DNA of 64,000 nt. It comes from Gordionus sp. m RMFG-2023. Its lineage: Eukaryota > Nematomorpha > Gordioida > Chordodea > Parachordodidae. The stretch covers positions 44,183,366 through 44,247,365 of the forward strand of contig NC_088777.1 in NCBI RefSeq assembly GCF_954871325.1. The letters are read 5' to 3'. The translations under genes and the position numbers were made by a program. This document shows positions 11,021-24,497 of the stretch, piece by piece (position 1 is the stretch's first letter; each line of letters opens with the position of its first letter). The notes under the pieces were generated by a model. It was given only the letters and a program-made list of their open reading frames with translations, was not told the DNA's origin and did no database searches.

Positions 11021-14000
11021 TGCGAAATGTGATGATTTGCAGGCGTAAGCCAGGTAAACCATTTTTAATTAAAAGTGCTCTATGTCAAAAATATATTAAT
11101 ATATAATAATTTTTTAGATGATTCTATTATGTGCGAAGAAGAAGGTATTTATTGTATAAAAACATAAGATTTTATTATAAACAATAATATTTTTTTATAG
11201 ATGCCGATTTTATACATACCACAATAAGTTTATTAATTAAATAAAGTCATAAATTTTATATGTAATCTTACCTCTTATAATGTCATTTATACTTAAATAT
11301 CCTTTCGAATCCATTATTAAAGTTCTATATTAACATTGCAAACATAAAAAATATAATTTCATCTAACAAGTTTAAAATTTTTTCGAGTTAATTGATATCT
11401 ATTAAATAATAATTTTATATACCTTTCTTTTTAAAAAATTTGATTTTAAGATTTAATAATATCATATAACCATTTACGTCATATTTTAATTTTCTAATAT
11501 GATACTTAGAATATATGGACTGGGTTATAAACGGTAAGTCATTTACAAGAATTTCATATAAAATAACGTTTGTTATTTATAGATTACTTAAATAATACGG
11601 ACCATTTCATACAAAGTAAGCACTATATTATATTTACACTTATAAAATTTATTTTTATCTCTACATATTTAAAGCTAAAAAGTTAAGGATTGGAATAAGT
11701 GAATTTATAAAAGAATATATTCAAATAATATAATAGAATATATTTAGGATTGGGGAATAAAAACCTTACTCTTAACCTAGGTATAAAATCTTTAGGTAAT
11801 TAAATGTATATGACATAATTTTAATATGTAAAAGATGGGAATTACAATGGTAAAATATTATCTTTATTCAAAATAATTATTTTTTTCTATATCATATATT
11901 CTTATGATCTTTTTATTTTGGTTCCCGGAATTTTATATCAATAAATAATGTTTTTAACGTTTCCCGCTTTTTAATATTTATCCTGTGATAATTGTTATTA
12001 GGCAAGTGAAATGAAGTTATTTATTTATGTATAAAAATATATTATATGATTACCATAAGAAAATACATATCCATATTTACAAAATCGTTTATCTATTTAA
12101 TCTATTACAATAAATTGTAACTTAAAACCAAATTAAGAAAATACAATTTAGTTTATATATACATTACAGCAAGTTATATTATATTTAACATTTTTTAAAA
12201 GTTGGTTTAAGTTCTATTTGATAATTAGTAGATTTTCATAAAATATGCACAATCATAATTCAAAATAATATGCCATAATTTTTATATATAGCATCTCTAA
12301 GTGAAACTACAGGACACATGTATAAATTAGGTAGATTTTAATTTAAAAATAATTACCATATTATATATCTATAAACTGATGAGGGGATAGTAAAAATCTT
12401 GATAAATATATAGTGGAGAGGGCAAATAAGATATTGAGATGAGTTATTCAAAAATTTTTTTGTTTTTTTATTTTCGATTTGACATGTTCGAAAGTTGATA
12501 CATGAATTATAATTCCCTCTCGATTTATATTTGATAATATAAAGTAAATTGCAACTTATTAATAGGCGTTTGTTTTTGGTTCCATGTCAATTCATTATTG
12601 TAAATTTTGTTTATCGCTAATAGATTTTATAGCTAAACTTCACAATAGTGAATAATTTTCTGTGAAGAGCGAAATAAATATTACGAACTTTTTATAGCGA
12701 AACCTTTATCGCGAAATATTTAAAGTAAATTAGAGCAAAATTTTTATCCCAAATCAATAATCATGAAAATTTTATAGCGAAGTCATTATCGTGAAATCCA
12801 AATCGCGAAGACAATTTAACGAAAACTATTTTGCTTAACATATATCGCGAAGATAATTTAGCAAATTTGATATCACGACCAGGGTTGCTAGGTCTCCCCC
12901 CATCAGCGGGAGACTCCCACAATATTTTAGTTTACATGCAGACATCTCACTCCCGCAAAACTATCGCAATTAGAAATCTATCGCAAAAATCTACCATAAT
13001 TCCGCATAATTTTTTTAGCATTTTGACGTTTTTAATATAAAATTAATAATTTTGAGAAACAGCAATTGATTATTTTTTTATTTTTAAAATATTTTAAATA
13101 TTTATTCAAAAAACATGTCTAGTTTGTAAATTTCTTTATCATTACCTTTCATATGTTTTATTTTTATTCAATAATAAATCAACATCATTCATTCATATTT
13201 TATCATCATGTTTGTTTGTATATAGCATTATATGTAGGTGCTTAATTATCACGTATTTAAATTATTTATATAGAATATAAATAAAGTAACTCCATTACAA
13301 AGAAGTAGAAATTAAAACTAAGTATAAAATATTACCCATTTCGAAATTATAAAACGTTACCAACTTTGTTAATATTTATATAATTAATAGGGGGCTAACT
13401 AAGCCAATTCACAATCCCGGCGGGTAGCAATTTTACCCCAATTTTCATATTTCATCCGCAAAAATACCAAATTTCTTCCGCTTTGAAAATGATCACGAGG
13501 TCAAAATCGTATTGCTAATAATGACTATTTTATTTTATGATATATTAATTGAATAATTTTAAAAAATAGGTATAAGATTGATTATAAGAGTTTTTAATTT
13601 TCTTTTATCCTAAATTTATATAATGATTAATGAACTTAGATTTGATTTACAAAAATATATTATTGAAATAAAAATTTTTTGCTACCAAGTCCTAAGCTTA
13701 CTCAAAGTTTTATTAGAATCACGCACAAGGAATTCAGGCTTTATAATATATAAATCATTAAATTCATTTATCAAATTTTGATCCTTGACGAAATTACAAT
13801 CTGGGTTGGGCCAATATTGATTGTCTGATGGGTGCTTAATATTTATAAATTCATCAATCAGTTTTACCAGTCACTAATTAAAAACAGGGGTATAAGCTAA
13901 ATAATTATCGAATTTTGAAAGGGGATTTAAATATAAATTACATCTATGTGGAATAAGGGATTTCCCCAATTCAAAATTTTCCAAGCATTTAAAAATTTTG

Positions 14001-17000
14001 TTAAAATTTACTTTTAATGGCACTAAGCACATTTTAAAAATTTATGTCGGGGGAGGGGGAGGTCTAAATTTATTAGGATAACCGTAAACAGAAATTTTAC
14101 CTTCGTACTTACAACCATGAGTGAGATGAGACCCAATTTCTTTTTTTTCACATCAGATAAAGGTTAATACTTACTTAGACAAGTAACAAAAGATTAGTGA
14201 AGGTCAACGATCCGGTCCTATCGGTCTTAGACCGGGACCAGACCGATTATCGGACCGATCTTTTTTGAGGACCGTGGTCCGGACTGGTCTTTTTATTATT
14301 TACGGTTCAGACCGCAGTCCGGACCGGTCTTTTATTATTTAAGTTTGCTTACTATTCAATTAATATAATTTTTTTGTATATTTTATTTTATGATATTTTT
14401 CTAGATGAGTTATTTTAGATTTTGTTAATTTTTATTTACAATATGAAAACCATAAGTTTGTCCAAGAAACATTTTACTTATAGTCCCAATAAAAAACATA
14501 GAGTATGTGTTCATTGCAGTACCAAATTTAATGTATCGTCAGCAACAAGTTACAAAATAATTGTTTATAATTTTTTAAGCAATAAATTAATCAAAATAAG
14601 CAGTATAATTATTAAAATATTTTGGTTATTATTTATATAGTTCTATTTTTTCTTAAGAAACTGTCTCAATAATTCATTGTCAAAATAACTTAACATTATT
14701 CTTAATAAAATAATTAGATACCTTAAGCAGACATCTGATAAAACATAAAATATATACTTATAATGATGAAAATGAAAATATCTCATAAACACAATCTACT
14801 CTTAATTTTAATATGCCCTCCACAAGCACAAAATCACTTTCTTCAATACCATTGATTAAATTTTACTGTTTATATAATACTCTTATATTTAACAAAATGA
14901 TAAAACAAATTAAATTAGGTTAAAAAAATGTGTTTTTAAACAAATAAAAGGACCGGTTCTGGACCGGTCTTTTTATTTAGGACCACGGTCTGGATCAATC
15001 TTTTTCTTAAGGACCGTGGTCCGGTTTGGTCTGAGGGTATCGGTCCAGTCGGGACCAAAGACCGGATCGTGACCTTCACTACAAAAGATTAAATTTCGCG
15101 TTTCTGATTTAAGGAACTTATTGGAGTAAATTAATATTGATGCTGTTTTCCTTTATTTTTTCCGGGTAATGCTTTCGTGATAATGATTCTCAAACACATT
15201 CGGGGTAGAAAATTTGCTGTAAAGAGTTCGCGCTAATGTTCGCGCTAATGTTCGCGATAAAAGTTCTGCTAAAATGTATATACTCAAAATAAGGTTTTGT
15301 ATAAATAAATTTTCCATATTGGGTTTGCGATATTATCTTCGCTATAAATGTTTCGTGGAAAAAAAGTCGCGTAATTTGTTACGCAATTAACTTTGCTAAA
15401 AAATTTCTTTGTAATAAACGACATTTGCAATAAAAGTTTTGCAAAAAAGTGTTTCGCAATAATAGGTTTGCCAAAAAGTGTTTCTCGATAAAAGTTCTGC
15501 TGAATTGACCTGGTAAATTTATTTTCAATATTATATTTATATTTTTCAAATTAAATAATATCTGAAGTATAAGAAAAAATAATTGGACATATCACAAATT
15601 AATTTTGGTGGAATCTCTTTTTGAGGCATAAGCCTCAAGAAAATAGAATCAAACGATTAAATATTTAGTTAATATTGAATGAAACTTATCAATTTTTTTT
15701 ATTTGGTCATTATTAATATATAATATTTTTTTGTATTATAAGTAGGGATGTAAGACAGGGGAAATTTCCCATATTTCCCCAATTTTTATAATAGGTTTTT
15801 TTGCCTAAATCAACATGATTTTTATAAAATTAACAGTTTCCCAATTTTGAAAATGATCTTATGATAAAATAAATACGATTTTTATTAGATTTTATAAAAT
15901 CATTTTTTCCTCGTGGTTTATATCATAAATTATATTTGTGTTTTGTTTTTGAATTATGTCAATTTCCCTATTTACATTTGCAAAATTTTAGTAGATACTT
16001 GTTAAAATTAAATAGCTAGTCTGAAAAGTATATTTATAATGCATTGGATGTGCCGGGATTAAATCTACTAGTAAAGGACATAGCAAATAAGATATTATCC
16101 ATTCAAATTTTAGTCACAAAAGCTAAAAATATCATAAAATATTTAAAATCTAACAATATTCTTTTATCAACGTTAAAAGAAAAATAACTCCTAAGAAATA
16201 ATAATAAAATTGTTTCCTTAAAGTTGCCTAGCCCAACTCGTTGGGCAGGTATAGTTTTGATGATAAATAGCTTGTTAAAAAATAAAAATATTTTACAGGA
16301 AATGGCTATTCTTGATATATTTACTGATCGAGATAAGAGACTTACTCTTCTTGATAACGATGGGTTTTTTAATGATCTAATGCAACTATATAATTTTATT
16401 AAAGTCATATTTACGCAAATAGAGATAGTGGAAGGAGATAAAGCCAATTTATCTGATGTCCCTCAAGCGTTTATTCATATCAGGGAGACATTTAACGCTT
16501 ATAAAAAAATATCAAATATATTGTCGCAGAGCGAGATTTTAGAAATAGAGCAGTTTATCAAAAGCCGAAAAAATTTTTGTTGTCGGGACATTCATTATGC
16601 TGCTCATATATTTGACCCAAGGTTTTGCCGATTTAATTTAAGAGAATGAAGTTGCAAAGGGGTTGGATATTATTAACCGATTTTCTGGATATCTAGATTT
16701 AGATATTGCAAGAGTAATAGGAAACCTATCCAAATATCGTGCAAGGGAAGATTTTTTTAATATAGCAAGTCTTTGGCAAGGCGCATCATTTACAGATCCA
16801 GTGAGTTGGTGGAAAGGTTAAATACTTTTATATTTCTGTAAACAATAACTTAACTCTTTTTCTAATCTTAAAATTGTGTTATTCAATATTTTATTAGGTC
16901 TATGTTGCAATCAATACATATCGACCCTAGCCATACGAATTTTATCAGTAACACCAACAAGTGCAGCATCCGAAAGAATATGGTCCTCCTTTGGAAATAT

Positions 17001-18626
17001 TCATTCTAAATCTAGAAATAGAATAAAAAATGACAAAGTTTGCAAATTAGTTTATATAAGAGCCAATCTACATTTTATGGGAAAGGATATTTCTGAAAAT
17101 GACAAATTGCTGGATTCCAGAATTTCAAGCTCTGATCTGGAATCATTTTCATCTTCAAACGAAGATAATTAACTATTCAAAATTAATTGTTTAAATATTA
17201 TTTAGTCTATATATAATATTTCAAATAAAACATGTAAAGTAATTGCAAATTAGTTGAAAATAATTTATATTTGTTTAATTATAATGTTTATAATCTATAT
17301 ATTTTCAATAAAACATAAAAAAAAATCAATATTGACCTGTAAAGTAATATAAAAAAGATAGTTTCCCGTTATTTCCCTATTTTCCCATTATTTCCCGTTT
17401 TTTCCCCAAATTTCCCCTAAATATAGTTTCCCGGGAAATTTACATCCCTAATTATAAGCTATTTAAGTTTTTATAATCTTCAATTTCTTGAATTTTCTTA
17501 CAACATTATTATCATTATTTTAAAGTATATTGTTTTATTATAAAACCTGTTATGATACAATAAAGCTGCGATACGAAGAGAAATAGGTATTATTTTTTAT
17601 TTTAAAAAACTGTTCTTAAAAAATTTTAATTTTCATCCAAAATTAATTATTGCAATTCGCAGAATTTAAAATAAAATTCTGAATATATTATATAATTGTT
17701 AATTCATATCTAGATGGTAGAGACGGCAACCTAACAATATTAATAGGTATACGTTATTTAGAGCAAAATAAATAATTTTTAATTAGATAATTATCAAACC
17801 TTTCGTTGTTGTAACATTAATATTTTTTGTCATCAGTGAGATTTTATTTTATTGCGTTACACATTCGCGTTTCGTAATTTATTTTAAAGTTACACAATCA
17901 AAAGCTAATTTACATATGCAATAAAGTAATAAAATGCAACTGTTCAACATAAAATTATGTACATTCATCTCAATACAGCTTTGATGATAATAAAATATGA
18001 ATGATATATTAATCATTAAAAAACAGATTATCTAATAAATTGTAGTTAAAATTACATGTATTAGTATTACATAGAACCATGGATAGTTAAGTAGACTAGT
18101 GACTAGACCAACGTATTTCTATCTAGATGTTTTATCTTATGTGAAAATATTCTTTTGGATGGTAAGAGACAGCTGAGAACAATTTCTTTAGTATTTTTTG
18201 AAACAAGAGACTTCTTGATGTTAATTTCCAAGTGTGGAGATGAATTTATTATTTTAAAATTAAATTATAAAATGCGAAAGCGTAATGTACATAATCTTAA
18301 TTGTGATTGCCACGTGTTTATTTACTATATTTTATATTAATTTCTTAGAATTAAATCATCATAAATAATTTAACTCATTATAATGCTAATGGAATACCCA
18401 AAATAAAATCTATTCTTTTAGGGAATAAAACGCTCCACGAACCAAGTAATATTATATTATTTCTATCCTAGGACGATCAATCAAATTTTTTCTTAATATT
18501 TTAGTCTCCGGACTTGTTGCAATTACATCCTATATAGGAGGTATATAAATTTAGATATAAGCGGCGCATAGCAATATTAAAAACAATATTTTTTTGCAGA
18601 TAAACCATATCTTCTATTGTTAAATG
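11021..18626 (+). CDS. Unit R3 of the microexon family (13 exons found, J missing)
   Basis: Exons: A 11021-11053, B 11118-11144, C 11201-11227, D 11510-11533, E 11583-11615, F 11675-11698, G 11748-11780, H 11835-11849, I 12292-12330, K 17714-17746, L 18422-18445, M 18505-18540, N 18600-18626; 375 nt, all phase 1-1 and stop-free. Peptides include A RNVMICRRKP, B DSIMCEEE, C ADFIHTTI, D YMDWVIN, E YLNNTDHFIQ, F KKLRIGI, G LGNKNLTLNL, H GNYN, I SLSETTGHMYKL, K GRDGNLTILI, L NKTLHEP, M SGLVAITSYIG, N KPYLLLLN. The 33-nt A, 15-nt H and long I (39 nt) are shared only with M5 (I is 42 nt there). No convincing exon J exists; a decayed candidate with ATAGTAAAA lies near 12386. Skipping J costs no frame because all exons are symmetric. 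The 5.4-kb I-K intron holds two large transposons and a third nested in one of them. Confidence 0.83.
12582..15513. mobile_element. Foldback-type element with CGCGAA repeat arms in an R3 intron
   Basis: The left end begins CCATGTCAATTCA and the right end, on the other strand, begins CCAGGTCAATTCA. Both ends continue for about 300-400 bp into degenerate short repeats of TTTATCGCGAA, TATAGCGAA and TCGCGAAG (12630-12990), with the reverse complement at 15200-15500. Long inverted arms made of short repeats resemble foldback-type DNA elements, but the family is not identified and no target duplication is clear. A related end lies at 51937-52430. A separate hAT element (14195-15081) is inserted within it. 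Confidence 0.65.
14195..15081 (+). mobile_element. hAT element with BED-finger remnant, nested in the foldback element
   Basis: Ends TAGTGAAGGTCA and TGACCTTCACTA are perfect inverted repeats, flanked by perfect 8-bp duplications CAAAAGAT (14187-14194 and 15082-15089). Inside each end are clustered GGACCGGTC-type motifs. At about 14447-14580 a + strand frame reads KHFTYSPNKKHRVCVHC followed by KFNVSSATS, fitting the start of a BED zinc finger, the usual N-terminal DNA-binding domain of hAT transposases. The second half of the finger and the catalytic region are not recognisable, so this is a deleted copy. Confidence 0.82.
15743..17450 (+). mobile_element. hAT transposon, 1.7 kb, with decayed transposase
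   Basis: Inverted ends TAGGGATGTAA and TTACATCCCTA are flanked by perfect 8-bp duplications ATTATAAG (15735-15742 and 17451-17458). Runs of TTTCCC and GGGAAA fill the sub-terminal regions. Between them lies the back half of a hAT transposase; the N-terminal BED finger and first catalytic region are absent. It sits in the I-K intron of R3 and is absent from the mirror unit M5. Confidence 0.88.
16045..17172 (+). pseudogene. hAT transposase C-terminal part, decayed
   Basis: A + strand frame reads NLLVKDI near 16060, has one stop near 16185, then continues KLPSPTRWAG (16219-16248), the conserved hAT TRW motif, to a stop at 16649. The expected protein continues in another frame from about 16650 with AKGLDIINRF and ends PVSWWK before 16816, so there is one frameshift. 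A GT-AG intron (16817-16897, 81 nt) then joins to GLCCNQYISTLAIRIL and the dimerisation core TSAASERIWSSFGNIHSKSR, ending at 17172. SAASER and the tryptophan after it are hallmarks of the hATC domain. Confidence 0.82.
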
Positions 18627-21600
18627 GTATATCAACATATTATCAGTTATTATACACCATTTTTAAGCTTGTTCTATTCTTCCTCTAAGGATTTTTTAGA
18701 TCTAGTTTCGCCACTGATATTAGTTATAGTATATTTATTTATTTCAGTGGCGTGAATACAACCACATTAATATGAAGAAAGAGATATGAGGAAGATAGAA
18801 AGAAAAGGGAATAAATTTATTTTTGCTAATTTAAAATATTGTAAATAGCGTAAATTGACTTTATCTATGGGAGAAACATTATGTATTTTGGGCATGAATA
18901 TCGAAAACTTTATTTTGCTTTAAATGTTTTAGCGTGGTTTTTACTGTGTCATATTAGACTTAGCCGAAATATTATTGTCATGTTACATCCATACCATTTT
19001 TATTATTTTTAAACACAATTTAATCATGTTATAATAATCTTGTATTTTATATTTCCACATTATAAAATTTGTTTTAGGGTGGCTACTTTACTAATTTTAG
19101 AAATCATATTATAATTTAATTTTTATAGATTGAAGATAACTTATTATAACTTACACATAATATTGTATTTAATTAAGGTACCAATATAATTTAGGAGGAA
19201 AAATAATTATCCCATAATAAATTTTACTTTATAGATTATTTAAACTTGGGGTGATTAAAATATCCTCATTTAAATAAATGGGAAAACTTTTACTTTATAT
19301 TGATTATTATTAGGATTATTTATAATCTATGTCAGCATTTTTGAAAACTATTATTTTTGGATTAATCCTGGGGTCGGTATGTCTAATTTATCTCATGTTA
19401 ATACAAATGAATTTGGTTTTAATAAAAAATTGCATTTATTATTTACAGTTTATTGTTTGTCATATCAATGGTAAAACTAGAGAGAAATAATTGAGCGTCT
19501 CCAATAAATATATAAAATTATTAGAATTATATTTTTCGTTAGTCAATTTAAATATAATGATAAGTGGAATTAATAGTATGAGTCAATGAGTGTATAAAGA
19601 AATTCAAATAAATTGACATATATGTTGCGATATTTTTTCTTAACAAGGTATTTCGAAATTGAGAGTTTAATACGCTAAGTTGACTAATAATACTTAGGCA
19701 GTGTAATGGTTCTTCTTAAAAATTTATTTCTGTTTAGTCCAGGCTAAACAGATTTTAAATTATTTCTGTTTTTTTTTAAGTTTATACATTAAAATATTAT
19801 TTGTTAATATATATTTTTTTTCTGCGCAACAAAGATGCATGGTCCTTTAGTTTATTTAAAATGCTCTTAGAGTGCTAAACAGATTATTTCGAAATAAGAT
19901 AAACCAGAACACGGCCTTACAAGTGTTTTTCAGATTATTAATATATGAGAACTAATCTAACTATTTTCCTGATCGTGCATCTTAAGAAATGGGAAGATAA
20001 GATTAAATATATAAGTTAGTGAGAGAATAAAAAATACATAACCAGGGATTAAAAGCTAAGTATCAAAAAGAGTGGTAACTAAGAATGGAAGAATAAAATA
20101 ATAAAAACCGTTATGAACTTGGTTATAAAATTTTATCTTATTGTTTTCTTTATATTTGACTTATTTTACTACAGCAGCACTCTATTGTTACTATTTAATA
20201 GATTTTAATGTTTTAAAGATCTTTTCGTGCCTTAGTTATGTTTTTTAATTAAAGCACATAATATTCATCTTTTTAAATCTTTAAAATGAGATAATTAAGA
20301 AATCCTATGTGATTAATTAAAAAGATATTATTTTGCATAAATATTATCACTCTTTGTAAACAAAGCAAGTCATCAAACAAAAGATGGTAAATCTGAAATA
20401 GTAATCCACGAATTAATGTTTTATCAAATTTTTTAAAATCTTTTAAATTCTCTATAATTCTACAAAAAATGACTTCTTATTTTAAAAAAGTAGTTTATAA
20501 TTTCGACACTCATATCCTAAATTTTACAGGGAAACTAAGTTTAATGAGATAATAATAACAATAATTCGTAATAAATGTAGTAGCTTTAGTCGTCATCATT
20601 AATAATCATTTAAAAATTTTTATTAGGTTTTTAATATTTTCATGTTTGAGTTTAAATTAGCTTTTTTTTTCCTAACTATGTTTTACAATTCCTATATATA
20701 TGTTTGAAAATTCTTAAAAGAAATAAATATCTAAGTCTCAATTGGATTGAAATGCATTTCTTATAAAAATATAGCATGTTAAAACTTGTCATGTTTCATA
20801 ACTTATTTATAAAAAAAATATTAAATTAAAATATTTATCAGATTATAGTTGTTTAATGATTAAATATATACAATTATATGTTTCATTGTGATTTTACAAT
20901 AATATTACGTTCTGACAATCTTTTGAAGAAGAATATGGAATAATTATAATCTATTCAAATTAATTGCTATTAGTTATAATAGTTAACTATAATTTTGAAT
21001 TACTAAATATAAAATTTATCTAAATTAAATTATTTATAATTTAAAATAAGATTATTATAAATTTAAATGATGTAATAACCATACCCTGTTCCTGCTGTTA
21101 ACATCCTATTCTATAAGAAGCAAAATACCTTTAATGAAAATCTAAATAAGTAACTTTTTCCTATTTATATGTAAGGATGTGCTGGATCATACTCTACGAT
21201 TGAATTCTTATTTCAAATTTATATATCGTTGGTTTAATATTATAATGTTCTATATCCATTTTTTTAAATCAGAAAAGCATTTTAAAAAATATTTCTTATA
21301 TTTTTAATAGCGAATCACAATGTAATAATGCAAACAATTTGAAATTATATTTAAAAATTTTTATTGCTATGAAGAATTCATTTATTAAAAAAAATTTATT
21401 TTTGAGTAAAATGGATATAGAACACAATAATACTAAGTCGACGATATGAATAAATTCTATATATATTTTTTAAATATTGAAGATAAATATTAAGACAATA
21501 GATGTTAACTATTTACTTATGTATTTGTGACAATTTATGTTAAAACTATATTTGTAAGGATTTATATTAAAACTTTATTTCACATGTTGAAATCACAAAA

Positions 21601-24054
21601 TTACAATCAAAATAAAAATGTGTATTTTTATATAAAAAAAAGAAAAGTATATATAGTTTTAAAGTAATTGAAAACATTTGCATAATAACATTAAAATAAG
21701 AAAAATTTAAACATGAAAATTAAATTTAATCGCCTGTAACTATTTACACATCTTAACATCTCTCTCTCTCTGAGTAATTCTTTGCTATTCCAGTTTCTCT
21801 TGTTTCTGTCTTATTTATTATCATCATCTCAACGTCTCATCATACGCCTTTTTGTTCATCTCTTTATTCGTTTTTTTGTTTATTATCATTATCAAATGAA
21901 TTATAGTAGAATAATTACAATAAGAATCAAATCGAATGGTCCATAGAATGATAATTGATTTTTTATTTTTTAATGTGAATTTTTATTATTGTTATTTTTA
22001 TAGCATTTTTTTTTTATTATTATTTTTTATTTCTATTTTTTAATGTTTATTAAATCGCGTGTTGTTTATAATTTGTTTTTCCAGATAATTTTTGTATTCC
22101 TTGACATTCATTACATAGTCTTTGAAATGGCTCGGTAAACGTTTTGCTCTTACAGGTCTTTCCTCTTTCCCCTCCAAAATTTCTTATCGGTTCGTTCACC
22201 TTTACTGTCTGGCATGATCTTTTTTTTATTTGATCTTTATATCTTCTTATTATTTTGCAACCAGTGTCTATTCTGTATAATAATTCACTCTCTTTTTCAA
22301 TGACAATGCCTTTCTCCCATTTGTTTTCGGTCTAACCCATTTACACCAAAGATGAGTTGTCTTTAGATAATAAAAATATTACTGCGCCCAACACAAACTC
22401 GAAAACTTAAATTATATTCAACATTATGGTCAAAAGATATTTGTATTACCTTTTATTTGATAAACATATTATTAGTATGTGTTAATAAAAAATATTAGCC
22501 CCCTACCTCTAAGACCAAGAAATAAATATATTGTAATATTTAACATTAGAATTTAGTTAATTTTCTTCCCAAATTACATGACAGACTAAATAAATTCTAA
22601 TTAGATGTAATAACAATATAAAAATTTTTATAATATATTATATATTAAATCCTTATCACCAACTCCACATTCTCAAAATATAAATCTATTTGGACAAATG
22701 ATTTAGAAAAAGATGCAGTTAAAATATTTATTATCCATTTACGTTTTAAATTTGGTTGCAGTTTACCCATAATTCTCTCTAATCCTAATCATTTCCCAAA
22801 TATTATGTCCTGTGAGGTGATAACGAGTTTCTCTATAAAACAGAGTGAGAGCGAGATTGCAGCTCAGCGAACGGGGGGGGGGGGGGTTATTTATATATTT
22901 TATATTAATTTTAGTTTCATTTAATCTCATTTAAAGAATAACTATTCTTTTCGTTTTTCCAGGCATATTTACAGAAAATTATTCTGATTTTAATATTTTT
23001 GCCTTCGTATCTCTAACACTTTGACTATCTAAATATAATTTTATTAATTCATAAATCTTGTATAACTTCAGTAATTATCAGTTAATATTTCTATAATATT
23101 TCTTTGATATTATAAAAACTTGATTGACCAGGAGTGAATTTCTTAAATAGATTTTATGTTAAAAGAATTCAAATTATGCAATTTTTTACGGCTGGACTAA
23201 AAATAATTAATAAAATTCTAACCAGTCGGTTTGATATGGGTGGTTTTTATCTCTACAAGAAGTTCCCACATATTGCCTTTTTTAATAAGCATTATTGTTA
23301 CTTGGTAAATATACAAAAAAATTTATTGATAAATTAATCAATTTAAATTTGTATTGGCATATGATTAATAATAAATGCTAACCCAGAATCAATTTAAAAA
23401 AAAGTTTTTCTCTAATTGACATATATAATTAAAATGAATCCCAAGAACAATTAATATTAATCCCAAAAACAATTAAATGCCCAAGAAAAATTATTATAAA
23501 TAAAATGGTTTTAATTGGTTAGTTATTCTTCCATCTATAACATATTGGTTCCTTTTATTAGACACATATGAAAATTATAATATAGATTATGAATTCAAAT
23601 TATGAAAAATTTATTAATTAAGCTAAATTAATACATATTTATAAAATTAATATAATGGTAACTGGCGTCACCTAAACACAGAGATGGGTTTTGAAACTGG
23701 GGCTTATTGGGTCGCTTTTGCCCAGCCTTTGACCGATTCACCTCTAAAAGCTTTTTATTCATTATTATAATTAATTTTTATAATATCTTTTTTGAAAAAC
23801 TTGACGAATAACTATTTTAATAGAGAAAAAGGCTAGTAAAAGTATATGATATCAAATTTTATATAATAATTGCACATATATAAACAAAATCATACATATT
23901 TCACGTGTAAAATTTTAAATATTTTATAAAAAAAATAAAGCACATTGCAAATATATTCGACTTGAATATAGCAAAGATATAATATAATTGCTCATATAAA
24001 GTTATACTTAAGACAATTTTCATGTACTATCTTATACTTTCTAAAAATACTAGG
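18627..24054. other. Central spacer between convergent units, left part; no gene recognised
   Basis: The stretch runs from the last exon of R3 past the mirror axis (about 22.5 kb). I see no family exon and no transposase or reverse transcriptase motif. Homology between the arms stops within tens of bases after exon N on both sides. Two outward-facing CAGTGGCG-like hexamers at about 18715 and 18747 may be ends of hAT elements. There is a CT-rich patch at 21750-21790 and a 13-G run near 22866. Confidence 0.5.
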
Positions 24055-24497
24055 AACCATAATATTTAGAATGTTATGTTTCAACGAAAGTAGATGGAAT
24101 AGGAATACGAATACCTTCCCTACTCTCCGTCAGTGCCTTCATATCTTCGTGTTTATCATGTGATCCAATTATCAGCAAATTAATAACTCACCCAAATCCT
24201 CTACTTTTTCAGGCCATATATTTTTGGAAGTCCTCTATCCTAGTCGATCCTCCTTCAACGTCCTTGAAGATAGATTGGGATTTGCAATTGGTTGGCAACT
24301 CCGTCGTATTTGTTAAATTGAAAAGTCAACCTGTAAAACATTCCTTTCTTTTTTCATCGTCATCGGGAAAGGTTATGAATTTCTTTAAAACATCCCTTCA
24401 AGTAATCTTGATTTACTACTTACAAACGATGTTCTATGCATTCCAGGACTCATACCAAATTGTTGGTTTACTCATGTTCACTTTATCAAAACTGTGA
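24055..24497 (+). pseudogene. Non-LTR retrotransposon fragment (region downstream of RT)
   Basis: A + strand frame is open for about 140 codons and reads VDGIGIRIPSLLSVSAFISS, the GGxGIR..L..AFxxS segment that follows the reverse transcriptase core in a common invertebrate LINE group. It continues through SLKIDWDLQLV to a stop at 24495-24497. The open frame begins near 24070 without a start codon, so this is a truncated insertion. The same segment is present, on the other strand, at about 32700-32800. Confidence 0.65.

Noticed and set aside
16103-16447. A 114-codon frame on the - strand
   Set aside because: It is the antisense shadow of the hAT transposase on the + strand.
18155-18340. A 61-codon frame on the + strand
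   Set aside because: It lies in the K-L intron of R3. The matching intron of M5 (about 26600-26770) is similar in sequence but not as an open frame.
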